64,000 nt of DNA from Roseovarius aestuariivivens. Lineage in GTDB: Bacteria; Pseudomonadota; Alphaproteobacteria; Rhodobacterales; Rhodobacteraceae. Where the stretch lies: assembly GCF_004761875.1 (NCBI RefSeq), contig NZ_SJEY01000005.1, positions 62,001 to 126,000 on the forward strand. Reading direction: 5' to 3'. Positions 18,029 through 26,892 of this stretch are shown here, one piece after another. Below the pieces are notes generated by a model that was not told the origin of the DNA, did no database searches, and saw only the letters and a program-made list of their open reading frames with translations. Made by a program: the position numbers and the translations under genes. Position 1 is the first letter of the stretch. Each line of letters starts with the position of its first letter.

Positions 18029-19258
18029 ATGGCAGATACGCTTATCTCGGTCGATCTTTCCGAAAGCCCGCATACCAACGAGGCGGTGCACAACCGGTGG
18101 CATCCCGACATCCCGATCGCAGTCTGGGTCGAGCCGGGCGACGATTTCAAGATCGAAACCTATGACTGGACCGGTGGTCAGATCAAAAACGACAATGACG
18201 CCGCCGATGTGCGCGACGTGGAACTGGAACAGGTGCACTACCTGTCTGGCCCCATCGGGGTGAAGGGCGCTGAGCCGGGCGACCTGCTCAAGGTCCACAT
18301 CCTCGATATCGGCGCCAAGGAAGAGATGAACTGGGGCTTCAACGGCTTCTTCTCCAAGCAGAACGGCGGCGGGTTCCTTACCGATCACTTCCCCGAGGCG
18401 CAGAAATCCATCTGGGATTTCCATGGCATGTTCACTTCGTCGCGCCATGTGCCGGGCGTGAAATATGCGGGCCTCATCCACCCTGGCCTGATCGGCTGTC
18501 TGCCTGACCGCAACATGCTGGATATGTGGAACAGCCGCGAGACGGCGCTTTTCAACACTGATCCGGACCGCACCCCTCCGCTGGCCGCGCTGCCCAATAC
18601 CCAATCGGCCCATATGGGCAAGCTCACCGGCGACGAGAAAGAAAAAGCTGCCGCCGAGGCTGCCCGTACCGTTCCGCCGCGCGAACATGGCGGCAACTGC
18701 GACATCAAGGACCTCAGCCGCGGCTCGACCTGCTATTTCCCGGTCTATGTCGATGGCGCGGGCCTTTCGATGGGCGATCTGCACTTCAGCCAAGGCGACG
18801 GCGAGATCACCTTCTGCGGCGCCATCGAAATGGCCGGCTGGCTGCATATCCAGGTCGAGCTGATCAAGGGCGGGATGGAGAAATACGGGATTAAGAACCC
18901 GATCTTCAAACCCTCGCCGATCACGCCGAAGTATGACGACTACCTGATCTTCGAAGGTATCTCCGTCGATGAAAGCGGCGAGCAGCACTATCTCGACGTG
19001 CATGTCGCCTATCGCCAGGCCTGTCTCAACGCCATCGAGTATCTCAAGAAGTTCGGCTATTCCGGCGCACAGGCCTACGCGATTCTCGGCACGGCACCGG
19101 TGCAGGGGCATATCTCGGGCGTGGTGGACATCCCCAACGCCTGCGCCACGCTATGGCTGCCGAACGAGATCTTCGATTTCGATATCATGCCCGGCTCGGA
19201 CGGCCCGACCAAGCATCTCGACGGTTCAGTCGATATCCCGCTCGCGCCCGATCTGTAA
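18029..19258 (+). CDS. fmdA: Formamidase (FmdA/AmdA family)
   Basis: A 409-residue enzyme of the FmdA_AmdA family, the normal length. It hydrolyses formamide (and often acetamide and other short amides) to the acid and ammonia in the cytoplasm. Characteristic segments include HNRWHPDIP near the N-terminus, GFNGFFSKQNGGGFL, GLIHPGLIGCLPD, the central REHGGNCDIKDLSRGS and HFSQGDGEI. AGAGAGGAC precedes the start. Its place behind a five-gene amide/urea-type transporter and before fmdB matches formamide-utilisation clusters of methylotrophs. It would supply nitrogen, with formate as a C1 by-product (inference). Confidence 0.93.
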   Translation: MADTLISVDLSESPHTNEAVHNRWHPDIPIAVWVEPGDDFKIETYDWTGGQIKNDNDAADVRDVELEQVHYLSGPIGVKGAEPGDLLKVHILDIGAKEEMNWGFNGFFSKQNGGGFLTDHFPEAQKSIWDFHGMFTSSRHVPGVKYAGLIHPGLIGCLPDRNMLDMWNSRETALFNTDPDRTPPLAALPNTQSAHMGKLTGDEKEKAAAEAARTVPPREHGGNCDIKDLSRGSTCYFPVYVDGAGLSMGDLHFSQGDGEITFCGAIEMAGWLHIQVELIKGGMEKYGIKNPIFKPSPITPKYDDYLIFEGISVDESGEQHYLDVHVAYRQACLNAIEYLKKFGYSGAQAYAILGTAPVQGHISGVVDIPNACATLWLPNEIFDFDIMPGSDGPTKHLDGSVDIPLAPDL

Positions 19259-19266
19259 GCTCTTTA

Positions 19267-19292
19267 CGGGCGGGCCGATCGCGTCCCGCCCG
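19267..19292 (+). terminator. Hairpin between fmdA and fmdB
   Basis: A perfect 8-bp repeat, CGGGCGGG and CCCGCCCG with a 10-base loop, lies 8 bases after the fmdA stop. It has no T-run and the fmdB start follows 24 bases later, so it probably attenuates or stabilises rather than fully terminates. Confidence 0.5.
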
Positions 19293-19316
19293 ACCCCAAG
19301 ACACGCGGAGACACCT

Positions 19317-19652
19317 ATGCCCTATTACGACTATAGCTGCCCCGACTGCGGACCCTTCACAGGCTTCGCCGCAATGGCCGATTTCGACAAGCCCTGCCAC
19401 TGTCCCAGTTGCGCCGCACAATCACCGCGCGTCCTATTGCGAGCCCCGGCCTTTGCCAACATGGACGGCACGACGCGCACCGCGATCGCAACCAACGAAC
19501 GCGCGCAACATGCGCCCAAATCGACCAGGTCACATGGCCCGGGCTGCTCTTGCTGTTCCTCTTCCTCCAAGAAATTGCCCAGCCGCACTCTGCACAGGCC
19601 GGACGGTTCGAAAAGCTTTCCCTCCGCTCGCCCCTGGATGATCTCTCATTAG
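19317..19652 (+). CDS. fmdB: FmdB-family zinc-ribbon protein
   Basis: A 111-residue protein that begins with the FmdB signature MPYYDYSCPDCG and a second cysteine pair CPSC at about 37-40, forming a zinc ribbon. A later cluster GCSCCSSSSK ends the conserved part. FmdB proteins are encoded beside fmdA and were proposed as regulators of formamidase or transport; the molecular role remains weakly established. ACGCGGAG precedes the ATG. It closes the amide operon. Confidence 0.88.
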   Translation: MPYYDYSCPDCGPFTGFAAMADFDKPCHCPSCAAQSPRVLLRAPAFANMDGTTRTAIATNERAQHAPKSTRSHGPGCSCCSSSSKKLPSRTLHRPDGSKSFPSARPWMISH

Positions 19653-19778
19653 GGCGGCACAATGGACACAGGAGACGCACACGAAAGTGAGCAGAGTATT
19701 CCGTGGCCTTGAAACGGCCTAGTTGCGCGTCAAACGACTTTCGCCCGGAAATCGGCCGAGATCCGGGCCAATATCGCC

Positions 19779-19793
19779 TTAAACAGATGTTAA
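19779..19793 (+). promoter_or_regulatory. Perfect CtrA-type site (TTAA-N7-TTAA)
   Basis: TTAA-ACAGATG-TTAA exactly matches the full CtrA recognition site of alphaproteobacteria and lies 42 bases before the ATG of the 61-residue gene at 19835. That is a plausible position for activation. In Rhodobacterales CtrA mainly controls motility and gene-transfer-agent genes. Confidence 0.6.
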
Positions 19794-19834
19794 TCTTCGT
19801 CTCTCACGGTAAATTAAACACCGGGGGAACGGTA

Positions 19835-20020
19835 ATGGACACGATCACTTCGCGCGATCTAGCGCGCCACGCCAAGCTCTTCGAGCTGTTGCGTCAGCAG
19901 AACATGGCCAAAGCGACGCGAAAAAACCTTAAGGAAACGCGGACCACTGCAGTTTTGGAGGGTCAACGTTTTCAAGAGATGGCCGCACAGTCGCTTGCAG
20001 AACAACAAAAGAGCCTATGA
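19835..20020 (+). CDS. Small helical protein of unknown function (61 aa)
   Basis: A 61-residue, strongly helical, charged protein starting MDTITSRDLARHAKLFELL, without cysteines or a signal peptide. The start is chosen because GGGGGAA lies six bases upstream; the frame opens earlier but without a comparable site. A perfect TTAA-N7-TTAA site lies just upstream. It ends immediately against the stop of rlmE, which converges from the other side. I do not recognise a family. The regulatory site and good ribosome binding site make it a likely real gene, perhaps in the CtrA regulon (inference). Confidence 0.6.
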   Translation: MDTITSRDLARHAKLFELLRQQNMAKATRKNLKETRTTAVLEGQRFQEMAAQSLAEQQKSL

Positions 20021-20743
20021 TCAAGCTTCGCGGCGAAACCCTGTCGCGACCACGAATTTTTCCGAGCTGTCAGAGCGGGACGCGGGCGGCTTGACATTGG
20101 CGACCTTGGCAAAACGCTGTTTGAGCAGTTTTTGAAGCTCACCTTCAGCCCCGCCGGCCAATACCTTGGACACGAAAGTCCCACCTTCGCTGAGGACGTC
20201 GAAGGCGAAATAGGCTGCCGCCTCGCACAGCGCGATAATACGCAGATGATCGGTCTGTTTATGGCCGGAAGACGCGGCCGCCATGTCGGACATCACCACA
20301 TCCGCCTCGCCACCTAGCCACGCCTTCACAGCGTCGTCGGCACCGTCCTCCATGAAATCAAGCTGATGTATCTCGGCCCCGGCGATCGGCTCGACCTCCT
20401 GCAAATCGATGCCGAGCACATAGCCCCGTGCCTTGCCGGATTTCTCGCCAAGGGCGTTGACGCGAGGCACCACGACCTGGCACCAGCCACCCGGCGCACA
20501 GCCCAGATCGACCACGCGCGCGCCGGGGACCAGAAAGCGAAATTTGTCGTCGAGTTCCATGATCTTGTAGGCCGCACGCCCACGATAGCCCTCGGCTTGG
20601 GCGCGTTTCACATATGGGTCATTCAATTGCCGCTGCAGCCAACGGGTAGAGCTGGTGCGGCGGCCCTTCGCTGTTTTGACTTTGACGGTCAGGTCGCGCT
20701 GACCTCGGCCAGAGGTGTTCTTGCCGGTCGGTTTCTTGGCCAT
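20021..20743 (-). CDS. rlmE: 23S rRNA 2'-O-methyltransferase RlmE (FtsJ/RrmJ)
   Basis: A 240-residue RlmE that methylates the 2'-OH of U2552 in the 50S A-loop. The SAM site is [11 protein letters not shown], and the K-D-K-E catalytic set is visible: the lysine in [12 protein letters not shown], the aspartate in VVMSDMAA, and the lysine in FVSKVLAGG. The N-terminal 40 residues are basic and lineage-specific. Its ATG lies one base after the TGA of the upstream broken tail-tube gene (TGAGATG), so it was translationally coupled to that gene, and through it to ppx. Confidence 0.95.
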   Translation of the reverse strand: MAKKPTGKNTSGRGQRDLTVKVKTAKGRRTSSTRWLQRQLNDPYVKRAQAEGYRGRAAYKIMELDDKFRFLVPGARVVDLGCAPGGWCQVVVPRVNALGEKSGKARGYVLGIDLQEVEPIAGAEIHQLDFMEDGADDAVKAWLGGEADVVMSDMAAASSGHKQTDHLRIIALCEAAAYFAFDVLSEGGTFVSKVLAGGAEGELQKLLKQRFAKVANVKPPASRSDSSEKFVVATGFRREA

Positions 20744-20744
20744 C

Positions 20745-21208
20745 TCACGTCCCGTTCGTTACTGTGATGCCCTCGTAGGCAAGGTCGATGCTCTCTACGG
20801 CCACCACGCTGTCCTCGACCTTTTGATCCGTGCCCAAAATTTTGACTGAAAAGGCATTATGCAAAGTCCAAGTCATGGCCGGGCTGCCGGTTGCGTCCAA
20901 AAGGGAAATCGAGGCAGGTTTGCACGCATGATCTTGTTCGTCTTGATGGCGTTCAACCACGCCCAGACATCATCGGCTTTGGGAAGGATGCCCTTCTTCA
21001 GCGTAACATTCGAATGCTTTTCGATGCCCGGCATTTTGAATGCAGAGAAGATCGGCCGATTGCCGGTGCGATGTTCGAATGTCTGAGTTTCTACATCCAA
21101 TCCCGCGACCCTTTGGAATTGGGGGTCGATATCGTCAAATGACACGCGGAAATAAAACCTTGGTAAGGGCCAGACAGACCGACTTGAGAGAGAGGTGTCA
21201 CCAGTCAT
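20745..21208 (-). pseudogene. Frameshifted T4 gp19-like phage tail-tube protein gene
   Basis: Two reading frames together give one tail-tube protein. The first (21208 downward) encodes FYFRVSFDDI and then the family core PGIEKHSNVTLKKGI and WAWLNAIKTNKIMRANL. The second resumes with ISLLDATGSPAMTWTLHNAF and ends VAVESIDLAYEGITV, the C-terminal pattern of T4 gp19/contractile-injection tail tubes. The switch lies around 20905-20925. The span is 464 bases; adding one base gives 465, or 154 residues, a normal length, so a single missing base explains the break. The start overlaps the ppx stop (ATGA) and the stop is one base from the rlmE ATG. No other tail genes are near. It is either a recent pseudogene or a sequencing error in an intact domesticated gene. 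Confidence 0.8.
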
Positions 21209-22335
21209 ATCTCCTCGCCTTGCGTGAGTACGCCATCGGCGGCCATTTGGGCATAAAGCATTCCTTCGCGCAGCCCCCGGTCCGCAACCGAGAGACGGTC
21301 GGTGGGCCAGCAGCGCAGCAGCGCCTGCAAAATAGCCGCGCCCGACATGATCAACGCCTGCCGATCAAGTCCGATACGCGGATCGCGCCGCCGTCCCGCA
21401 GGGCCCATCGCCAGGTAATCCCGGATCACCTTGTCAATCTCCTCACTGGTCATGCGCAGCCCGTCCACCTTGTTGCGATCATAGCGTTTGAGGCCAAGAT
21501 GCGAGGCCGCCACAGTTGTGACCGTTCCGCTGGTGCCTACGATCTGGAACCCTTCTCGCGGCGGTTCATCCTTGTAGGGTGCGAACTCGGCGAGGTTTTC
21601 CTCGAAAAACCAGCTCATGAGCGCGAAGCGAGCCATGTCGTCCTCGACATCTCGGAACTGGTCGCGAAGCGTGGCTACGCCAAGCGGCACGCTGATCCAG
21701 TCAACCACCCGCGCCGTGCCGCCACTTTCGGTCGGCACAGGAAAGCCGCCGTGCATCCGCATGATTGCCCGGGCACGCTCGCGCGGTTCCACATTCTTAA
21801 GATCAATCCAGACAAGTTCGGTCGAGCCGCCTCCGATATCGACCACGAGGAGCTGCTCTGTCTTGCGACTGACGAGCGGCGCGCAGGACACAACGGCAAG
21901 CTGCGCCTCTTCCTGCGGTTCGATAATATCGAGCTTCAATCCTGTTTCGCGCTGAACCCGCGCCATGAAGTCCGCGCCGTTACTCGCACGGCGGCAGGCC
22001 TCGGTCGCGACAAGCCGCATCCGCGTAACCTTGTGGCGTTTGATCTTTTGCTGGCAAACGCGCAGCGCCTGAATGGTGCGGTAAATCGAGGAGCGCGACA
22101 AACGCCCGGATTCCTCGAGCCCTGTCCCGAGTTGAACGGATTTCGAAAAGCTGTCCACAACTTTGAACTGCGCGCCATCAGGGCGGGCAATCAGCATACG
22201 ACAGCTATTCGTGCCCAAATCCAGCGCCGCATAAAGCGGACCGGATCCAGGCGTGATCAGTGCGGGGCTCTCTACCAGAGCGCGGTCTTTCGACCTAGGG
22301 GAAGCGCCCGCACCAGCAGGACGCCTGGGCGCCAT
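21205..22335 (-). CDS. ppx: Ppx/GppA-family exopolyphosphatase
   Basis: A 376-residue member of the actin-like ASKHA superfamily that removes phosphate from polyphosphate and/or pppGpp. Motifs are ALDLGTNSCRMLI (phosphate 1), EACRRASNG, the conserved glutamate in IEPQEEA and VVDIGGGSTELV (phosphate 2). The start at 22335 (MAPRRPAGA) has GGAGGG seven bases upstream. The protein is the short form without the long C-terminal HD-like extension of E. coli Ppx. It leads the ppx - tail-tube - rlmE unit. Whether polyphosphate or pppGpp is the main substrate cannot be read here. Confidence 0.88.
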   Translation of the reverse strand: MAPRRPAGAGASPRSKDRALVESPALITPGSGPLYAALDLGTNSCRMLIARPDGAQFKVVDSFSKSVQLGTGLEESGRLSRSSIYRTIQALRVCQQKIKRHKVTRMRLVATEACRRASNGADFMARVQRETGLKLDIIEPQEEAQLAVVSCAPLVSRKTEQLLVVDIGGGSTELVWIDLKNVEPRERARAIMRMHGGFPVPTESGGTARVVDWISVPLGVATLRDQFRDVEDDMARFALMSWFFEENLAEFAPYKDEPPREGFQIVGTSGTVTTVAASHLGLKRYDRNKVDGLRMTSEEIDKVIRDYLAMGPAGRRRDPRIGLDRQALIMSGAAILQALLRCWPTDRLSVADRGLREGMLYAQMAADGVLTQGEEI

Positions 22336-22399
22336 GTCACGCCCTCCAATTCGAGTTGAGTTAAAGGTAGTGGCAGAAAGGTGTTCGCGCAAGCTTTGC

Positions 22400-22405
22400 T
22401 ATAAT
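22400..22405 (+). promoter_or_regulatory. Possible -10 hexamer TATAAT
   Basis: A consensus TATAAT lies between divergent ppx and the C1 genes, 177 bases before the start of the 98-residue gene. No good -35 hexamer is 16-18 bases upstream, so assignment is tentative. The rest of the 22336-22581 gap shows no riboswitch I can recognise. Confidence 0.3.
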
Positions 22406-22581
22406 GACAACACCATCTTGAATCATTTTCGTATTCGCGACGGTGGTACGCCGTAACGTCAGCCGATATGATGGCACTGTCGCTGGTGCACGCCGTTAAG
22501 TCGAAAAACGACGCCGTGTGTGCCCTGCCCTGCTTTAGAGAAAAGCCACCGAGACGCGAGATTCGGGACGAAAGGTCGAAA

Positions 22582-22878
22582 ATGGTTGATGTCACAATCG
22601 TCTACTGGCGCGACATTCCTGCGCAGGTCATCGTCGGCAAAGGCCGCCGGGGAGCGAAGAAGCAGCTTCCCGAGCGCTTCGAGCAGGCCATCGACCGTGC
22701 AGCGATGAAGACCGGTGCGGCCGGAACCAACGAATATCTCGCCGAATGGCGCAAGGCTGCGCCTTACACGGTTGAAGGCGACGCCGACGACGTGGCCGCG
22801 TCTGAGGCCGCGCGTCTCGATGCGGAATATGATCAGGACCGCATCAAGTCCCTGATCGCAAACGATGGCTGGGCATGA
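22582..22878 (+). CDS. Small 'virulence factor' family protein (PF13769-like)
   Basis: A 98-residue soluble protein, MVDVTIVYWRDIPAQVIVGKG, of a small family called virulence factor in Roseobacter annotations, though no virulence role is evident. In these bacteria it sits directly before a MetF-like reductase and a pterin-dependent methyltransferase, as here, pointing to B12/folate C1 metabolism. It is basic near the N-terminus and acidic toward the C-terminus. Its stop lies 26 bases before the preferred reductase start and overlaps an alternative ATG at 22875. Confidence 0.75.
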   Translation: MVDVTIVYWRDIPAQVIVGKGRRGAKKQLPERFEQAIDRAAMKTGAAGTNEYLAEWRKAAPYTVEGDADDVAASEAARLDAEYDQDRIKSLIANDGWA

Positions 22879-22904
22879 GCCCGAATTCTCTCTGGGAGGC
22901 CGCG

Positions 22905-23831
22905 ATGGCTCTTTTGAACTTCAAGAAGCGTGAGAAAACCGCACCCGCTGGCAATGCCGAGCTTGAGGCCTTTCTCAAGGGCTATTCGATCGAGGTGATG
23001 CCGCGCACCGCCGAGAAGGTCGAGAATTTCCGCGACCTTCTGCCCGCGGGCACGCGCGTTTACATCGCCCATATCGAGGGCACGCCCATCGAGGATATGG
23101 TCGCCACCGCCAAGCGTCTCTCGTCCGAGGGATACAACGTGATGCCGCATTTCCCGGCGCGTATCATCAAGAACAAAGCGACGCTGGAGGACTGGATTGC
23201 CCGCTACCAAGGCGAGGCTGGCGTCGAACAGGCGCTGCTGCTGGCCGGTGGCGTGACCACGCCCCATGGCGATTTCGACAGCTCCATGCAGCTTATGGAA
23301 ACTGGTGCCTTTGACCGCGCGGGCTTTAAGCGACTGCACGTGGCCGGCCACCCCGAGGGCAACCGCGACATCGACCCCGATGGCGGCATGAAGAATGTCG
23401 AAGATGCGCTCCGCTGGAAGCAGGCGTTCTCCGAGCGCACGGACGCGGAGATGGCGCTTGCCACGCAGTTCGCCTTTGATGCAGGTCCGATCATCAAGTG
23501 GGCCGACAGCCTGCGCGAGGCCGGGATCACCCTGCCCGTCCATATCGGCATCGCCGGTCCCGCGAAGCTCCAGACGTTGATCAAGTTCGCTATCGCCTGC
23601 GGCGTGGGCCCGTCGCTCAAGGTCCTGCAGAAGCGCGCGATGGACGTTTCAAAGCTGCTGCTTCCCTATGAGCCGACCGAAGTTCTGACCCAACTCGCGG
23701 CGCACAAAGCCAAGAACCCTGACTTCAACATCGAAAACGTGCACTTCTTCCCGTTGGGCGGCATCAAATCGAACGCTGAATGGGCCATCAACAACGGTGG
23801 CGAGGCCACCAAACCAGCCAACGCATCCTGA
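22905..23831 (+). CDS. Methylenetetrahydrofolate reductase-like protein
   Basis: A 308-residue TIM-barrel protein of the MetF superfamily. It would reduce 5,10-methylene-THF to 5-methyl-THF, the methyl donor for methionine synthesis. Family segments include SIEVMPRTAEKV near the N-terminus, YIAHIEGTP, GYNVMPHFPAR, LLLAGGVTTPHGDF and HVAGHPEGN. The start at 22905 (MALLNF) follows GGGAGG by five bases; an ATG at 22875 overlaps the previous stop but has no ribosome binding site. The next gene encodes the pterin-binding methyltransferase, whose substrate this enzyme would make. The sequence differs from canonical MetF, so the name describes family rather than proven activity. Confidence 0.85.
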   Translation: MALLNFKKREKTAPAGNAELEAFLKGYSIEVMPRTAEKVENFRDLLPAGTRVYIAHIEGTPIEDMVATAKRLSSEGYNVMPHFPARIIKNKATLEDWIARYQGEAGVEQALLLAGGVTTPHGDFDSSMQLMETGAFDRAGFKRLHVAGHPEGNRDIDPDGGMKNVEDALRWKQAFSERTDAEMALATQFAFDAGPIIKWADSLREAGITLPVHIGIAGPAKLQTLIKFAIACGVGPSLKVLQKRAMDVSKLLLPYEPTEVLTQLAAHKAKNPDFNIENVHFFPLGGIKSNAEWAINNGGEATKPANAS

Positions 23832-23841
23832 AAGGCGCTTC

Positions 23842-24912
<1,071 letters not shown>

Positions 24913-24935
24913 TCCAGAATTCAAGCGAATAAGAG

Positions 24936-24964
24936 AGCACCGCGTCCGTCGTGGGGCTTTTCGT
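24936..24964 (+). terminator. Intrinsic terminator after the C1 operon
   Basis: Arms 24936-24944 and 24950-24958 pair with one mismatch and one G-T pair, the loop is five bases, and a TTTT-C-G-TTT tract follows. It lies 23 bases after the methyltransferase stop and should end the three-gene C1 transcript. Confidence 0.7.
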
Positions 24965-25020
24965 TTGACGCAGCCTGTCTCGTCGTGGCCTCCTGCGCGC
25001 AAGGCAACGGGAGGTGCGCC

Positions 25021-25605
25021 ATGACCATGTTTCACAACAAGAATCGCGAATTACAGGATCGCTATGGCGGCCGTTCAGTGGCCGACCGGATCGTCGACAT
25101 GGTCGAAAGCGACGAGATCACGAGCGACTTCAAAGAGTTCATCGAAGCACAACCGTTCTTTTTTCTCGCCACGGCTTCGGCCACCGCGACGGACTGCTCC
25201 TTCAAAGGCGGCGCACCGGGCTTCGTGCGGGTCACAGGGCCGAAAACGCTGCTTTTTCCCGATTATGACGGCAATCGAATGTACAAGTCTTTGGGCAACA
25301 TCCTCGAAAATCCGCAAGTCGGCCTGCTCTTCATCCGCTTCGGGGCGGAAGAGGGCCAAGGCGCGCTTTTTCTGCGGGTGCGGATCAATGGCCGGGCGAC
25401 TTTGCATGATGATCATCCCGCCCTAGAAACCTATCCGGGTGCATCCCGGCTTATTGAGGTTGCGGTCGATCATATCTATCCGAACTGTCCGCGCTACGTG
25501 CCCCAGATGGACACAGTCGCGGCCTCGCGCCACATTCCGCAAGCGAACAGGGATCAGCCGGTGCCGGCATGGAAAGAAATTCCGGAAATCAAGGAGCTGC
25601 TTTAG
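25021..25605 (+). CDS. Pyridoxamine-phosphate-oxidase-family flavin-binding protein
   Basis: A 194-residue split-barrel (PPOX) protein. The start at 25021 follows GGGAGG by six bases. It has the FFFLATASATATDCSFKGGAPGF strand pair and FPDYDGNRMYKSLGNI, the pattern of general FMN- or F420-type PPOX proteins rather than true PdxH, which is encoded separately at 46.9 kb. It likely binds a flavin and acts on a small substrate; which one cannot be told. It is monocistronic and converges with the response regulator gene. Confidence 0.8.
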   Translation: MTMFHNKNRELQDRYGGRSVADRIVDMVESDEITSDFKEFIEAQPFFFLATASATATDCSFKGGAPGFVRVTGPKTLLFPDYDGNRMYKSLGNILENPQVGLLFIRFGAEEGQGALFLRVRINGRATLHDDHPALETYPGASRLIEVAVDHIYPNCPRYVPQMDTVAASRHIPQANRDQPVPAWKEIPEIKELL

Positions 25606-25637
25606 GCCGCCGATCGATCTTCCAAAGAGCGGAAACG

Positions 25638-26243
25638 TCAGACGAGACCAAGGTCGCGAGCCAGCATGGCCGCATGGGTACGGTTTTTCGCACCAAGTTT
25701 GCGCGATAGCGTTTTCACGTGAAGCTTGACCGTGACTTCCTGAATGTCGAGATCCCGGGCAATTTCCTTGTTGAGCTTGCCTTCCGTGACCCCCAACAGC
25801 ACGTCGCGTTCCCGGGGTGTAAGCTGAACGGTCGCGTTCTCGGTGTCGCTGTCGGCGAGGAATTCCAGCGGCAGATACACCTGCCCTGTCATCATCTGGC
25901 GTACCGCCGAGAGCATCGCCTGCGGCGTCAAGGTCTTCGGCACGAAACCCGCCGCGCCCGCGCGCAACGCGCGGCGCGCCACATCCGGCGGCGCGGTGCC
26001 CGACAGGATCGCGACCGGACATCCCGCCTCGGCCTGCATCCGGGCCACGCCATCCAGGGCCTCCATGCCAGGCATCTTGAAATCTAGCAGGATCAATCGG
26101 AACGGCCCTTGCGCCGCATTGATCGCAAGAGCGGTTTCGAAACTGTTCGCCTGCGCCACGTCGAAACCACCCTCTCGCCGCAGGTATTCCGACAGCGCTT
26201 CGCGCACCAGATCGTGGTCATCCGCCAGTAAAAGCTTGTCCAT
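25638..26243 (-). CDS. NarL/FixJ-type response regulator
   Basis: A 201-residue regulator starting MDKLLLADDHDLVREALSEYL. The receiver has D8/D9 and phosphoacceptor D54 in LILLDFKMPGM. The C-terminal LuxR helix-turn-helix contains LTPRERDVLLGVTEGKLNKEIA. A longer N-terminus is possible but unrelated to receiver domains. It is divergent from a periplasmic protein and a hybrid kinase, and the shared control region carries a NarL-like 7-2-7 palindrome, which suggests autoregulation and control of the neighbouring operon. Confidence 0.88.
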   Translation of the reverse strand: MDKLLLADDHDLVREALSEYLRREGGFDVAQANSFETALAINAAQGPFRLILLDFKMPGMEALDGVARMQAEAGCPVAILSGTAPPDVARRALRAGAAGFVPKTLTPQAMLSAVRQMMTGQVYLPLEFLADSDTENATVQLTPRERDVLLGVTEGKLNKEIARDLDIQEVTVKLHVKTLSRKLGAKNRTHAAMLARDLGLV

Positions 26244-26301
26244 TCGCCCTTTGTCTCGTGGCACCTTCGTGAGTGTTCTCTTGCCGGTATATATTGGCTG
26301 A

Positions 26302-26315
26302 TCTGGACTTCCAGA
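26302..26315. promoter_or_regulatory. NarL-like 7-2-7 palindrome in a divergent control region
   Basis: TCTGGA-CT-TCCAGA is a perfect 6-2-6 repeat, 6 of 7 if read as ATCTGGA-CT-TCCAGAC, the spacing NarL-family dimers bind. It lies 58 bases upstream of the regulator start and 20 bases upstream of the divergent gene at 26336. Confidence 0.5.
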
Positions 26316-26335
26316 CCAAACGATGATTTCGATAT

Positions 26336-26857
26336 ATGATCGAGGATCGGAGTACTTTGTTGATCGTGATACGTTTTTGCCTGATAAGTCTGCTCTTTGG
26401 CGCAGCAACGGCTTCTTTAGCGGCGGCCGATTGCAAAGATCAATTCGCCCTGCCTCTCAAGATGGAGTTCTCCGACCACGACGCGGAGAGTGTCGTTCTC
26501 TGTCCAGGGGATCTCGATGCGCTGCCTCAAGCAAGCTTCGAGACGACAACTCTCTGGACAAACGGCACGCAACGGTTCGAAGGCGTCTGGCTCGCTACGC
26601 TGCTTGAAGCGATTGGCGTGATCGATGGCGAAATCACGCTGCGCGCGATCAATGACTATGCGGTCACCGCCCGCGCGGAGACATTCGAAGAAGGAGGGGC
26701 TCTTCTGGCCTATCGTCGCAATGGCCAACCGATGAGCACACGCGACAAAGGGCCATACTGGCTCGTCTGGAATTACGACGCCAATCCCGACTTCAGAACA
26801 CAACAGATTTATTCGCTAAGCATCTGGCAACTGGACCGGATCACGGTTTCGCGGTAG
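26336..26857 (+). CDS. Small periplasmic protein with a sulfite-oxidase-like (molybdopterin-type) fold, likely sensory
   Basis: A 173-residue exported protein: the hydrophobic leader LISLLFGAATASLAAADC suggests signal peptide cleavage. The mature part, with TNGTQRFEGVWLATLLEAIGV, ALLAYRRNGQPM and GPYWLVWNYD, resembles the core of the oxidoreductase molybdopterin-binding domain but is much shorter than an enzyme. The ATG at 26336 lacks a ribosome binding site; a TTG at 26360 has GGAG seven bases upstream and may be the true start. It is cotranscribed with the hybrid kinase 35 bases downstream, so a periplasmic ligand-binding partner role is likely (inference). Confidence 0.7.
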   Translation: MIEDRSTLLIVIRFCLISLLFGAATASLAAADCKDQFALPLKMEFSDHDAESVVLCPGDLDALPQASFETTTLWTNGTQRFEGVWLATLLEAIGVIDGEITLRAINDYAVTARAETFEEGGALLAYRRNGQPMSTRDKGPYWLVWNYDANPDFRTQQIYSLSIWQLDRITVSR

Positions 26858-26892
26858 CAACAAAGAAGCCGCCGCCGCAGACGGGCTTTGTC

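Noticed and set aside
20890-20940. Programmed -1 frameshift in the tail-tube gene
   Set aside because: No X-XXY-YYZ slippery heptamer in the right phase; a single-base deletion or sequencing error is simpler.
22336-22581. SAM or cobalamin riboswitch upstream of the C1 genes
   Set aside because: Searched for because of methionine-related genes; no recognisable core could be matched.
25021-25605. A second pdxH
   Set aside because: It lacks the PdxH C-terminal RLxP ending and substrate motifs; a true pdxH is at 46280-46885.
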